Origin: Rhynochetos jubatus
Lineage: Eukaryota; Chordata; Aves; Eurypygiformes; Rhynochetidae
Reading direction: 5' to 3'
NCBI GenBank assembly: GCA_027574665.1
Contig: CM050653.1
Span: 10,376,664 to 10,440,663, forward strand
Length of the DNA: 64,000 nucleotides
Shown here: piece by piece, positions 26,460 through 39,296 of the stretch
How the letters are laid out: the number at the start of each line of letters is the position of its first letter
Numbering within the stretch: the first letter of the stretch is position 1
The notes under the pieces: generated by a model
What the model was told of the DNA's origin: nothing
The model's input: the letters and a program-made list of their open reading frames with translations, nothing else
The model's database searches: none
Translations under genes and position numbers: made by a program

Positions 26460-27454
26460 ACCTAGTTAACTGCATTCTTGGAAAATACCAGCCTGTTACA
26501 AGTGGGGTGCCCCAGGGATCAATACTGGGCCCCACGCTGTTCTACATCTTCAAAAATGGCCTGGGTGATGGGATTGAAATCACCCTCACCGAGTTTGCTG
26601 GTGATACCAAACCAGGTGGTGAGATGAACGTGTCAGACGGATGAGCCATCTTACAGAGACCTGGGCAGGGTGGAAGGGTGGGCAAGCAGTACGAGTATGA
26701 AGTTTAACAAAGACAAGTGCAAAGTCCTGCACTTGGGGCGAAATAACCAGAGAGCCCAGCACAGGATCTGTGTGGCTGGGGAGCAGCCCTGCTGAAGGGG
26801 ACCTGGAGGTCCTGGTGGACAGCAAGCCAAACAGGAGTCTGCAGGGCACCATGCAGCAACAAAGGCAAACCAGATGCTGGACCGCATCTGCAGGGGCATT
26901 ACTAGCACGTGTAGAAACATCATCCTCCCACCCTACTCTGTGCTTGACAGGCTGTACCCCGAGTACTGTCCACTTCTGGTCCTCAAAATTCAAGAAAGAC
27001 ACAGGCAGGTTGGAGATGGTACAAAGGAGGGCCACAAAGATGATGAAAGGGCTGGAGAACCGGCCCTGTGAGGAAAGACTGAAGGAGTCTCCTCCCTGGA
27101 GAAGAAAAGGCCCAGGGGGCACCTCATCACAGTGTTCCTGTACTTAAAGGGCAGCTACAAAGAGGACGGAGGCTGTCTCTTCACATGGAGAAGGCAAGTG
27201 GCAATGGGTATAAGTTAACAGTGGGAGAGGTTTCATCTCAATGTAAGAATGAAAGTGTTTACAGTAAGAGCAATCATTCACTGGAACAACCTCCCCAGGG
27301 CCATTGTGGAGTCCCCATCTCTGGAGGTTTTCAAGATGCGAGTGGACAGCATGCCAGACAATCTCATCCAGGCAACTCATCTGTCCCATGAAAGGTTGGA
27401 CCAGATGATCTTTCAGGGTACTTTCCAAACTGGGCTGCTCTGTGATTCTATGAT
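26460..27454 (+). mobile_element. CR1 LINE fragment with decayed reverse transcriptase
   Basis: This 5'-truncated CR1 keeps the last part of ORF2 and the whole 3' end. The frame around 26489-26641 encodes the classic non-LTR reverse transcriptase palm motif SGVPQGSILGP (from 26501), then a segment ending in EFAGDT. The catalytic FADD-type motif has lost its first aspartate (GGT at 26600-26602 where an Asp codon is expected), and a TGA at 26642 stops the frame. Later CR1-like segments sit in other frames: ATKMMKGLE near 27030-27060, and WNNLP with VESPSLEVFK near 27280-27330. Several frameshifts have therefore accumulated. The 3' end carries the GTGATTCTATGAT tail. The copy is dead and clearly older than the one at 2304. 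Its exact 5' limit is uncertain by some tens of bases. Confidence 0.92.
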
Positions 27455-29451
27455 CACCCAAACAGATTCACAAATTACCGAGGAAATTCAGCCTGAAAAT
27501 AATCCTTGCAGGGAAGAGTTTAGGTTGAAGAAGTTAAGAATTGTTTATTTATAGAAAAATGCAAAGACAATTTTATTATGGGAGTTTTAGGCAACCATAA
27601 TGGTAGGTGGTGCTGCTATTTCTCCCTATGCATTACATGTTTTGAATCTTTTGTTTTTGTTTACTCCCTACAATTAAATTCAAGTGGTACAATGCAGGCA
27701 GAGACCTATATAGAGGCAGCTTGTTAGGTGAAATTAATTTGGGGAAAAAACACTAATTAATGGATCTATTTGCATCTGGAACACTAAGACTTTGCGAATG
27801 GAATCATATCAATGTTCAGTGAATAGAGAAAAGAATTTTCATGTGGAGAGATAATTGTATAAAAATAATTCAAAAGTAAAAGATAAAATTGAAATAGCTT
27901 CAAACTAGTAAATACAGATTGTGTGATTTTGAAGGCTTAGAGCTGTCCTTATGAATACAAAAAAATTATATTCATATATAATTGAAATTACTATTGCTGA
28001 ACTAAGCATAATCTACTGAGTGTGCCAGTGCCTCACTGGCTCAGTTAGCTAGGGTAAAATACCACTCCCATTAAAGTGGTTAGAAAGGTACAGATTTCGC
28101 TTCAGCATTACTCAATTTATAAAGAAAATTTAGGACTAGGAGGACTTGCATGGTCTTCAGACTTCATTTGCAGTGAAGATGGCATTAGTAAGAGAGAAGA
28201 TAGTGTCCTAAATTGCTTTAACTCTTTTCAGTACTTGATTCTTTGCTATGTCACACACTAAAGAGCAGAATTGAGCTGGAACAGTCTTTTTTGCCTTGCA
28301 AAAATTAAGGGATTTCAAAAGTAGAGTTGTATTAATTGGTCAAACACAACAACCTGAATTTTGCCCTATAGTAAATTTTAATAAATTATTTGAGTAACAT
28401 CAATCATTTTATTTAAATAATTTACAATGATCCATCGCTATATTTTCAATTTTTAAGTTATAAAATAGTCTTTTAAAATTTCAGAAAAAGATGTTAGTGC
28501 AGTTATGAAAATGTCCAAATACTAATCTCAACATTTCAAAGATGATTTTTTAAACAAACTTAATGTCATATAATTCTTTGGAACTGGCTGCCTTCCACTG
28601 TAAAACTTTTAAACCCAGCATTATATTCCTATTGCAATTTAAAAGGAAAAAAATTGTACTAGTCCCATAAAGTGTACCACATGTGGTGCTTAAACCTAAA
28701 TACTAATTCTAGGGGTTTACTCTGCTTGGAAAGTCAATTTCTGACTGTTTTACAACAATGCACTTACATTATTTTATTTCTATTATTATTTATTTTGGGT
28801 AAAACATCCAGAAGCACCTGGCTGGGACCTCAGCTCACTTCCCAACGTGCCAAGCTGCCAGGCACTGGTTCTGTAGTAAGTATCTCTGCATACACGTCCT
28901 GCCTCCTGGTGAATGGGAAGTCATCTGAAGAAGCCACACCTGACTGTGTATCACCCCTACAATAATCTTAATTACCATAAAAGTACTCCTTGCAATAAGG
29001 ATATTGCTCCCAACAGTCATCTTTTCACAATCAAACTGGGTGATATGAGAAGTGAGGGAAATGCAAGGGGTGAGGATGTAACTACTCCTAGGGGTCTCCC
29101 CTGGCCTCGTGCCAAGGTTACCTGTCTGTGACAGAAGTGGCAGAGAGAAATGTGTCTGCACTCAGTTGCTTCAGTGCCAAATCCAAAGCTTTAATGCCCA
29201 GGAGCAGTGGTTCCTATTAACCCTCTGGCTGTGCACTGGAGAGACGTGAGTGCACGTCTCCTCCTGCCACTTCCGCTGTGTGGGTTCCCTGTGGCAGAAG
29301 GAGGTAAGGGGACCCAGCAGTTTCCCAGGGCATGCCTTCCCAGTGCTCATTTCTCACCCTCCCAGTGCTCATTTCGGTCTTGTGGTAAAACTAAGCTGGA
29401 CAGACCTTAAAGAGTAACTTCTGTAGGTCACATCACTGAAGAGGTAAGATT
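27455..29451. other. Non-coding stretch between two CR1 copies
   Basis: This is AT-rich unique sequence, especially 27540-28660, with only chance-like frames. A 22-base direct repeat lies at 29339-29375, just before the next CR1 tail. No gene or RNA was recognised. Confidence 0.6.
29339..29375. repeat. 22-bp-period short tandem duplication
   Basis: CCCAGTGCTCATTTC occurs at 29339-29353 and again at 29361-29375 with CTCACCC-type spacer sequence. The copies are identical over 15 bases, which points to a recent local duplication. Confidence 0.75.
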
Positions 29452-29545
29452 TTCTAGTGGAAGGTGTCCCTGCCCATGGCAGGGGGTTGGAACTAGATGG
29501 TTTTTAAGGTTCCTTCCAACCCAAACCATTCTGTGATTCTACGAT
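29452..29545 (+). mobile_element. CR1 LINE 3' tail, 94 bp
   Basis: Only the extreme 3' end of a CR1 is present. It runs from TCTAGTGGAAGGTGTCCCTG through GGCAGGGGGTTGGAACTAGATGG and TTCCTTCCAACCC to the terminal GTGATTCTACGAT. It resembles the copy at 2304-2473 over the shared part, with a few substitutions. It is non-coding and strongly truncated. Confidence 0.92.
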
Positions 29546-32500
29546 GTTCATTCTCTATGTAGCCCTGTTACAGTCCAACTGAAGTACAAAGAAATATATC
29601 TGATTTGGGAAAACTATTGAAACCCAGGGAAATTGTTCTCCCAGCATGAGTGAACATCAGCAGATTTTGACTAATCTGAGTTTTCACTGACAAGGGTTAG
29701 CAGATTTAGGATGTATTATATCTCAGTATTTTAAACATTGCACTATTTACTGCTATTCCCTTACTTATTATTTTTAATTGCAATGCTAGAGTTAATGTAA
29801 TGAACAAGAGCATTAGCATACCAAAGACAATGATGGGGAAACTTCCCTTGTCGCTGTGCCCCGGCAGCCTCAAGCTAATCTCCTGCCAGCACCGACTCTC
29901 CAGATAATGCCAGCTCTCTCTCACAGGCAAACACTTCACAACTTGTTGATATTCAACATAGGAATTAGGGCAGACCATTTTCATTTGTGGCTGCATATTG
30001 AAGCCAGGGAAGCAATTAGCAATGCCCTACAAGTCTGATTTAGTTAAGACCATAGGAATACCCAAGAGCCAAAAAATCATCTTGATTAACATAGATCTGT
30101 TCCAACACAGCCCTCCAGCAAGTGTGGACTCATCAGCGCCTTTAGCAAGAGAACTTGCAAAAAAAATGTGGACTGCCATGTAAAGTTGATTGCTTTTGTC
30201 TGCAAATAACCCTGTGTGTAGGATCTGAACTGTGCTAGCCTGGCAAACAAGGCACCACAAAACCAACAGAAATAATTTTGCACTGTAGCATTGCAGCTTT
30301 GGATGCAGTCTCAGCTTAATTAATAATCAACCCTTACACTCTTGCAGGCCGCTTCTCAGCACTGTCACACATTTCCTACCGCACGCTCGCTTGCTTTTGG
30401 AGCAACAGTCACAAGATTGACAAGTGCATGAAACAAAATTACCCCCCTCAAACCAGAAAGGTGTCCTCTCAAGGTCATGTGCAGCCAAATGGCATGAGCT
30501 GTGTGCTAAATCTCCAGCAATTTACCTGGCTGCTGGATGAACAGAATCCTTCGGTATCCTCTGAAGCTCTAACGCCAACTCCTCCTCCTTTTCCTCCCCC
30601 GTCTCCCATACCAAATTCGTTGGGAAGTTTCAAGGGGGAAAAGTACTCGCAAAGGTTATTCTAAAGCTCAGATCTCAGTGCACTCTCAAACACCGCTGAA
30701 CCCGCTGCAGATGCTGTACACTAGACAAAGAGATGCAGAAGGCCCACACTAATACACTAATTCCATTGCCAGAGGAAAGGGAGAAGACTTCAATCAATCT
30801 TGAAATTAATTTTGCATTTAAAAATGTAACAGCCTCTGCACTGCATAGAGTGTCAATTCTTTTATCATGATTACTTGTTATGTGTCAAACCATTTAGTCT
30901 CACCTCCTATTGTGCCGTGATTGAGTTCATGGCAGCAAACACACTGGTCATAAAAACAATGAAACCTTGAATGCTGCCCTAAACATTTGTTTCACTGAAG
31001 CTGAATAATCAAATGCACACTATGATTTTTTGTCAACAACTTTAATTTAGTTCTGTTTAACTGATTGCCTATGCCTCACCCATTTTTCTCTCCATTAAGG
31101 AGGCCTGTAGGAAGACCAAGAAGTTGGCTGCTAAGGCTTATCTTCCTGTAAATAAAGGAATGGCTGAGAGCTTTTTTACATACTTGCTCCACAATTCCTC
31201 CTCTTATCTTCCAGTACCTCTTTTGCCCATTTTAAGGTTCTGGATCCATCTGGTTGCTTCAAACTTTTCAACTTGGATCCCTAAAACATTTTCAGTGAAC
31301 TACAGACCCTTTGAAGCATCAAAGACTTGGACTGCTCATAGCATGTATGAACGTGCTCCTTTTTGACATATTTTGGTGATCCAGAGTCTGAAAACATCTG
31401 GACTTGCTGAGCTTACTGCCTGCAAGGCTCCAATCCATCTGCCATACTAACTGGCACTGGCGAGAGCGCATGCTTTCCACTGGCAGAGGATGTCAAAGCC
31501 TCCAGCTTGTCCCCTCCAGACGGGGACAGAGATGCTGTGAGCATCTGAGGGCTTCTGAGATCTGCTGCAGGGGTGTCTCTAACCTTCTCCACCTTTGTGC
31601 TTGCAGAAGGCATAAAAGTGAATTATATACAAAGAGAAAAGTTTATAACTGAAGCGGCTAAGGAGACAAAGTCAACATCTTCCAGGACACCCAAGCACAG
31701 CACTCTTCTTCTGATAATGGGCATGTCCACTACAGCAGCCGGCATGGGATCCTATCAACTGAAATTCTCTTGGGCTTATTTGTTTGTTCTGCTTTCTTAA
31801 AACATTTCTTTTTAGAATGTGGAAAGCTTTGAATTTTCTGTTGCAACCTTTACATGAAATGGAAGCCTTGTGTGAAAATTGCTCAAATTTCTACTTCTTT
31901 CCCCATCCACAGCCTAAAACTAAAGAAATGCTGTGTTCTAGAAATGCAGCACACTTTTTATCCAATTCCAGTTTGTTAAGAATTATTCTACTTAATTAAT
32001 GAAATTAAGTGCAAATTTTAGCTTCCCCAGTTTATTACAAAGATATTTTCACCTAGAAAATGAAAATGGCATTTTAGCCTTACAGTTGCAGTGTGAATAT
32101 TTGACTGCAATTCCACAGATAAATGAAGAAATGCACCAAGGTGAATATGTATGGAGGAATAAATGAGAAGGGGCTGTTGTGGCTGTGGTTAAGAGCAGAA
32201 AACGGGGGGCAACACAGAATGTCAGAAGGCACGCATTGTTATTCACTGTCAATTTTGCAGATTGTTTTCACTGCTTCACAACCTTTAAGTGCTGGTGCAC
32301 TTTTTAACGTGCTCCGTAGATCTGAGGGCACTGAAGATCTGCCCACAATACTACTTTATTAACTGCACATAATAAGGTATGCAACACTTCAAATAACAAT
32401 ACATCAGTCAGCAGAACAGGAAGCCAAAATGCATGGTGTGGTTTGGCTTGCTCTTCACCTTTGCTTAGGCAATCGTAATGGCTTAAGGCTGAGACTGGAA

Positions 32501-34566
32501 AAATAGCAGAGATGGTATCATTTATCTTTTTCTCTTTTTTTTCAAAGAAAACATTTGTAAGAAAGAAAAGTAATGTTATTTCAAAGTTGAATTTACGTTT
32601 CTTATTTATTCTTTATGGGAATATACATTTTTGCTGCACATACAGGCAAAGCCAACAGTCAACTACTGCTAGAGTTAATAAAAGTCCTTTGGTCGCTCTG
32701 CCCACTTTATTCATGCCAAAGCACTGGCCATCCAGGCTGGCTACACCACGGCTGCCCAGAAGGGAAAAATTCAAGATACAACACCTGCTGGAATGAAGGT
32801 TGGTGTACACCATTGCCACTGTGTCCCTATCTGTTCCTCACATGTCAGCAGCAAGGGCTTCATCATCTCTCTCCATCCCTCTGCTATGCCTTGCCTGTCC
32901 CCTGGTCTTTGGTACAGCAAAATTTGATTTTTTATTTAGATTATTTAAAGTTTTGACTAAATGATAGTTCTGTTTTCTTCTTCTTAACCTCTGAAGCACA
33001 GGATGGAAGGAACTAGACCACCTAATTTTCACAGGGTTAGACAACCAGGCCCCTAACTTGTTACAAGAGAGTAAAAAGCGAGAAACAGTGGGGAGATGAG
33101 TGTGAGAAGAGAGAATAAGTAGACTAAACTTTTTTTTCTACTTTGAAAATATATCATGACAAAATATTTTTGTGTGTTTACTGGTTCATTTTGGAAATAA
33201 AATCTTGAATTAACCCAAGACTGTCCCCAGTCTAACTGTCCAAAACTCACACAACAGCCATTCTAAAAGTACAATATTAATTGTATGCTGATCTCTCTAA
33301 ACTCTTAGAAACAATGTAAGCAATAACAGTCCTTTATATCGTGCCCTATTTACAACAAAGAGTATGCTCAGCAAAAAGTAAAGATAATTAGGTCCTTGAG
33401 ATCTCACTTATTTTTGTGACAATGCAGTTGTCTGTCCATTTACACTGGTAAATATTGTGGGCCAAATTCCAACATGATATATGTGAGATGATTAGTTTAA
33501 TCCACTCACAACTTAGCAACAAAAGTCACCTGAAATGGCCTCACTGAAAAGAGCTATCCCATGATCTCTAAAAGGGAAAATGGAAAAAACCCAACAATCC
33601 ACCTAGCCTATGGCAACAGTTAGCACTGGTTTTGTCCACATTTTCTGTCTTACAATACCTGTAATTACTGAGAATACAATTCTCTGTTTTCTTGTGGTTT
33701 TCCATTCAGAAACCATGGCATGATCTGAACTGTGTTTGCTTTATAAGCACATGTTGATGGGTGAGAATGGTTCCAAGACCTGGGATGTTTTTCAGGGGAA
33801 AAGCTAGACATGCTCGTTACACTTCTGGGACTAGTTACAGAGCTAGAGAGGTGTTCACTCACTAGGAAGATGCTGAAGACCAGCTGCGATCGTTTTCTTC
33901 CACAGAGGGGCTGGAAAGGGGCAGTGGATTACTATAAGTAGTTGAGGTGCTGTTATGATCCCCACATGACAGTACCAATGCCGCAGTCACGGGTCCCCTT
34001 TGTGACTATGGGACATGTCTTTCAACACTGTGGATACAAAATCCTACTACTGGAAGGACAGAACTACCCTTTTAAGCCTTTCAACCATTTATTCTGCAAA
34101 TCTGGTCTCAGAGGTGAGACATGCACCACGTAGCTACATGTCAGTGCAAGGGTGCTGGGATTTCCTCTTCAGAACAGCCATCACAGTCATGCCTTGGTAT
34201 CAGAAATACTTAAGTGAAAGCATCCCCAAAGTAAAAATCACACCAGTTACAAAAAATCACGGTACAGTAGATGTTCAGCTTGACGTGCCAAGTTGCCTGT
34301 GCTTCCACAAACAGCAAACTCTGTGAACTGTACTGAGAGGAACCTGCACATCTGAGAGAGCTGTTGCTCTGCCACCATATTAATATTATTCAATACTTAT
34401 CCAGTGGTTGCTACAGCTCAGCTTGACAGTTTTGTTACAGAAGTGTACTAGTTTAAGGTTCCAGACCCATTTAAACAGCAACCACAGAAAGTCAGTCTAG
34501 CAATGACATAGGGGATGGTTTGTAGAAGCGAAGGTTGAGGCTAAAAAAAGTTCATTTCCTGACTAT

Positions 34567-34614
34567 ATTGAAATGGAAAAATCCTTGTTGCATTGATATG
34601 GAAAAATCCTTTGG
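34567..34614. repeat. 25-bp tandem duplication
   Basis: Unit one starts ATTGAAATGGAAAAATCCTT at 34567. Unit two starts ATTGATATGGAAAAATCCTT at 34592 and differs by one base over the first 20. This is a recent local duplication with no evident function. Confidence 0.8.
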
Positions 34615-37249
34615 AGTACCTAAAAGCTGCTAGGGAGTGAACAATAACTACAGATTGCAAAAGCCAGGATCAATGGCAAATGAAAAGTATGGTAAAAAGG
34701 GATAGTTAGTCTCCCTTTGAAATACTCTGAGCTTGGCCTAATTTTCACTGAATTGGCTACTGTGTTGTGAAGTCAGACTAAGGGGTCACAACTGTCCTTT
34801 TTCTGGCCTTCCCACCTCTGTTTCAGTTCCACAGCCTAAGCTCAAACCCAGAGAATGACCTGGCTCACAGGGGCTGCCTTAGAATTGGCAAGGAGACAGC
34901 CATATATCTCCTACCAATGGGTGACACTAACAATCCATTCCTAGGAATGAACAGGCAACATAATACCTCTTTTCCCAATGGTTGGGAGTATGTCATGGAG
35001 ATTTTGGACTTAAAAATGTTTTTTTGATTAAATATGGGATCTTTGATGCCACGAAAGGAACTAATTTTGCATCCAGCTTTGTCCTGGGTAACTTCAAGGC
35101 TATGACACCTAAGAGCAACGTACTTCCAAATGTGTGTATAAATTTAAGCCCTTAAATAAATTTGATTTTTAGTTTCTGGATAGCTATAATTCTTGTCCAC
35201 TAACAATTGCTGGCTAACTACTGCCATTTACTTAGGTCTTTTAACCTGTAACAAGGAAATTTGAAAATACTTGCCTAAGAACTTAACAAAATTTGGACAC
35301 AAATTTATGTCCACAGAAAGGGATATTAATTGTGAATTAATAATGATAAGAGGAAGGGCTAAGACCTGCTTTCTTCCTACAATGGATTATAGTGCTGTGC
35401 TGCACCAACCCAGATGTTGGTGACATTTCCAATAAGCTACCACAAAACTCAAACTAATTATGGAGACAGAAAATACTGACTGTGAAAAAGGACAGAGAAG
35501 AAAGAAAGCACCAAGGTAAACTTCTCACAAAATCTGTATTTTGCATCATCAAGACCTTTCTTGACAAGCTCCGTCTCTGCTCTTTATATACACAGAAAAT
35601 TAGCATATCATTTGATAATGACCTATCAAAACCTATGCTTTGATTACAAGCAGCTGCTTTTGATTACAATCAATGAATCACTAATTTGTGCTCAACCACA
35701 GAACAGTTGGACTCCATCTATTATTCATTCTTGAAGTGGAGATCCTATTTAGAGCTGGATTCCGAATTTCACTAAAGCTTTTACCCTCTTGGCTATTAAT
35801 AATTTCGTTTTGAAGTTAGGTCTCTAAGGTTTCATGATGGCCGCTTTTGTTATGCTTAAACTCTGAAATAATACGCTCAGCTGTTGCCCAGATCTATGCA
35901 TCTTTCTCCCTGCCTGTATGCCTAGAAAGGGCTAATTTAGGTCTTCTAACAACCACATGATACTCTTTTGATTTTCAAAAGCCCTAGCCTTTATGTCTGG
36001 TATAAACTGAGCCATACTCACAAGGGGCTGATATAACATGGTCTGTGATTGTGTGACATGGGATTTGTAGACCTATGAATTCCTTTATGACACATGTATA
36101 TACGTATGACATGGTAAAAAGGTACACAAATGTCAGATGCCTTCTCAATTCGAGGTGTTTAGCTTAAAGTCATGGGATATAATGCACCCTTGTACAATTA
36201 GGGGTGCATAAACATACACAATCTTCAGATAAACCCAAACTTTTCCAGCTCCAAGATCTCACGTTCAACATGCTTTGATTATTTTACCGCTAGTTCAAGA
36301 TAAAGATCCGTATGTTTTTTCTTAGATTATCAATGAGATTGCTCATAAGAACCTGTAAACAACTTCTACTATGGAAAAACCCTCTCTGTTGTATAAGCTG
36401 CTTCCAGTGTAAGACTGCCTCACAAATTTGCATGATTCCAGCAACCAACCTACAAGTGACACCTCATTTGACAAATGGATGATGACTAGGCTCAAAGTGA
36501 AACTAACGGTCAACGTGTGCTGCTTTTCTATCAACAAAAAAAATAATAAATGTTCACCATCAAAGAACAAACAACAAAGTTAATTTACACCCCAAAAATG
36601 TCAAAAATGCCCAGTTATTCGATTTCGGTGGTAGGTTGGATGGATGCCAACAATCGAAAAGGTCTATTCTAAACAACTGTTAAACATGGTCAGTGTATGT
36701 GGAAACATTTTCAAAATGCAGCTCACAATCTCAGAGGCTGGATACTGTTCTTAGGTTAAATCTGAAGCAAACTGCTCAGGCTTGAGGCTCAGTGTTGTAC
36801 AGCATCACCACAACCCTGCTGTCCAGCCACGGGTTCTCTCAGTCCTCATCCCCTCAGGAAATGTGGCAGAAACTGTGACCTCAAAAGGTAGCTGGAAACT
36901 AGTGCCCAGTACCCCTCCACTGGAAACTTGAGGAAGGAAAATGTAGATTGCTTGCTGACAGTGTGGTAGTGACAAAATAATATAGCACTCTGCTTGGAAG
37001 AGGATATCCTCTCTTAAATTTATTCTTAAATTGCAGTCTAGTTCTGTGATTTATTGCCCACGAGGAAAAGCTGAAAGAGGGCTACCTTGTCAGTTCAACC
37101 GGGTGGGCAATATTCGTTGCAAGTGTGACGTGGCACCCACAAAACCAAAGATGCAATTTAAAAATTGCACCTCAAGCTCAATGAACACCAGGTCCCAGGG
37201 ACCCCAGTGCAGTCCATGTCTCTAATGAGTGCTTTCTGCTCCTCCTATC

Positions 37250-37520
37250 TCTGTCCATTGACTTTTATATAAATCATGCCTCGTGATTTCGTAAATAGTC
37301 AACAGAACGCTGTAATCTGTAACTCTTACTCATGTTAATAAGTACTTAATCATCTCAACAGGATCGAGATACACATTGGGACTGCTCCTGAGAATAAATT
37401 ACATCCCACTGAACATAAGGACTCCGGCCCATTTTTATTTACACATTGTATGCGAGATTCACAAGACGACTGTGAAAATCCCGCCAGAGGTCTCATTACA
37501 AGAATCGCTGGGAGCTAAGC
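37250..37520. promoter_or_regulatory. Candidate conserved non-coding element
   Basis: The block is AT-rich yet keeps more CpGs than its surroundings, for example in CTCGTG, TTTCGTAA, GATCGAG, ATGCGAG and AGACGACTG. It carries several TAAT- and ATAAA-type motifs. Retained CpGs in AT-rich, repeat-free DNA often mark sequence under selection. No open frame of note covers it. The call is inference from composition only. Confidence 0.15.
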
Positions 37521-38664
37521 ACCTTTGAATAACTTGCCCACTGTACCAAACATCTGACAATCAATCAAACCATGACACAAGTTTTGCCCTCAGATGTGTG
37601 TTGCTCCCACTGAAGCCAGCAAGTTACACCTACTTCACCAGGGAATTTGACCATAATATAGCTGTTAAGACCGACTGGCATTTAAGAGTTCATTTTTAAG
37701 CAGGGCAGTTCATTAGAAAAATAGCCATGTAACTAAATGTTTAACCACCAACACACAGATTCAAAATGTCAGGGAAGAATAAGTGTTACGTTTACAAGTC
37801 CTTTTATTTCCCAGGGAAAGCTACATAACTCACTAGGCCCTTTACAAACAAACAAACAAAAAGAGGAAAAGAAATGACTGCATGCTCTTGAAACACCCCT
37901 GGGAAACAGAATGGCTGAGCCGAGCCGCATAGCAATTCAGCAATAATGGCCAGTAGCTTCAAACAACACAAAGCCTGCATAAATGTCAGATTTCCATTAC
38001 TGGCAGCCTGAAATGTTTGCAACAGAGTTGTTTCTATTAAGATTAGACATCACCATATGCTCTAATTACTGTTAAAATACCGTCTATCATGTCAGAAATC
38101 TTTCAATTTATAAACACATCCACAGCCCAGGGCACAGGTAGATAGATGCAGAGTGGCAGCATACACGGAAACTATTATTGACGACTATCAGCAAAATAAA
38201 TGAAGGAAAAAGACTCACCAAAGTGACAAACACAGGTATGGTGCTCACTGCTCTCTGCACTGGATATTATGGGACTGCGGGATCGGAACCCTGGCAGAAT
38301 CACAGCCTCTGCTTCATAAGACATCGTCTAGAAAGTAAAGCCGAACCTCTGTGGCCTATTGCATACATCTAGACTGAGGGACTCAAGCTAATGAAATCTG
38401 TGTGTTGAACACCCTAATGCTTGTCTAAATGTTCTTTGGTATAGCTGAATTTGCCTGCATGCAAGTGGAAATGAAGTTGAGACCCTGTAAAATGGAACTC
38501 AAGGATCCTGAATTAGCTCACGCTATTTCAAACATGCATATAAAATATCAATGTGACTATAAAGCTACTTTCCTATGGAGACAAAGCCTAAGGTAAGCTG
38601 AGTTTATACTGATGTGAGAAAAGTACTGTGAATTATCATTATTTGCTACATTGCAGTAACATAC

Positions 38665-38954
38665 ACAGTGCTAGAAAATGGGTAATCACGTGAGACAGCA
38701 AGGATCAATTCCACTCCCTCCAAACTGGGATCCTTTCTGCTTTGCGGGACCTCTGGCAGTCTGTGTAAGTGTGGGGTTCTGCTACCAAAAGGTACTGCCA
38801 TATTGTGCACGGTTGCTGAGTAATGTATCTCATTATTAGGATTTTGGGTTACGGTGGACGATACGGTTACATTTCTACCGTCTATGTTTCTGTTGGCTAG
38901 ATGTGGCCGTCCCGTCACATTTTCTTTTTGATTATATAGGATTCCATTTGTTAC
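38665..38954 (-). CDS. Possible internal exon of an unidentified gene
   Basis: Read on the minus strand, a good 3' splice site (TCTGCTTTTCAG, its AG at 38956-38955) is followed by a frame open from 38954, starting V-T-N-G-I-L-Y-N. It stays open to a TAG just past 38646. A possible 5' splice site GTATGT begins at 38664, giving a 290-base exon. The translation is balanced and polar, has two N-glycosylation sequons (both N-V-T) and is unlike the F/L/K-biased chance frames nearby. About nine CpGs fall in 280 bases, many at codon joins such as ACC-GTA, whereas neighbours are CpG-poor. I recognise no protein family and see no membrane segment. If real, it may encode an extracellular or loop segment of a large gene. 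Other frames in this area are also open by chance, so confidence stays low. Confidence 0.3.
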
Positions 38955-39296
38955 CTGAAAAGCAGACACATAGAATTACCTAGACACAAGTCCCATGTGC
39001 TCTTTCATTCAATGTTTAATATTTTTTCATCTTAGTTTTCATGGGCGTAAGGAAAGAACTTAAAGACAGCGTAGAAACAACAAAATCATGTAATTAGAAA
39101 TCCAGTATTTTCTAAGTTTTGAGTGCTGCTTCAGAACAGAAGTGGAGTGATATTTTAATGCAATTATTAATGAGAAAAGTCCAATTGGTAGGATGAACAC
39201 GAGATGCAGCACTGAGAGACTGATATTTTCCAGCGGTACCAATTATCTGATGTGAGATTGAAAAAACACCAGTGAAACGTATGTGACTTACTTTAC

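Larger units (their letters stand above)
29546..38664. other. Non-coding stretch, possible exon-like pockets only
   Basis: No domain-bearing ORF was found. A 25-bp tandem duplication lies at 34567-34614 and a CAAA run at 37844-37861. A Cys-rich open frame with a 3' splice-like start (37037-37225, +) is discussed in the findings. About 37250-37520 is unusually CpG-retaining for AT-rich DNA and motif-dense, which would fit a conserved non-coding element. If the minus-strand exon at 38665-38954 is real, at least the DNA next to it is intron of the same gene. Confidence 0.5.

Noticed and set aside
26586..27122. 178-codon minus-strand open frame, the longest in the window
   Set aside because: It is antisense to the decayed CR1 reverse transcriptase region. 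Its length reflects the GC-rich CR1 sequence, not a separate gene.
39060..39242. Minus frame with a membrane-like hydrophobic run between the two exon candidates
   Set aside because: It overlaps the putative intron, and other frames here are open as well. Hydrophobic runs are common in T-rich chance translations.
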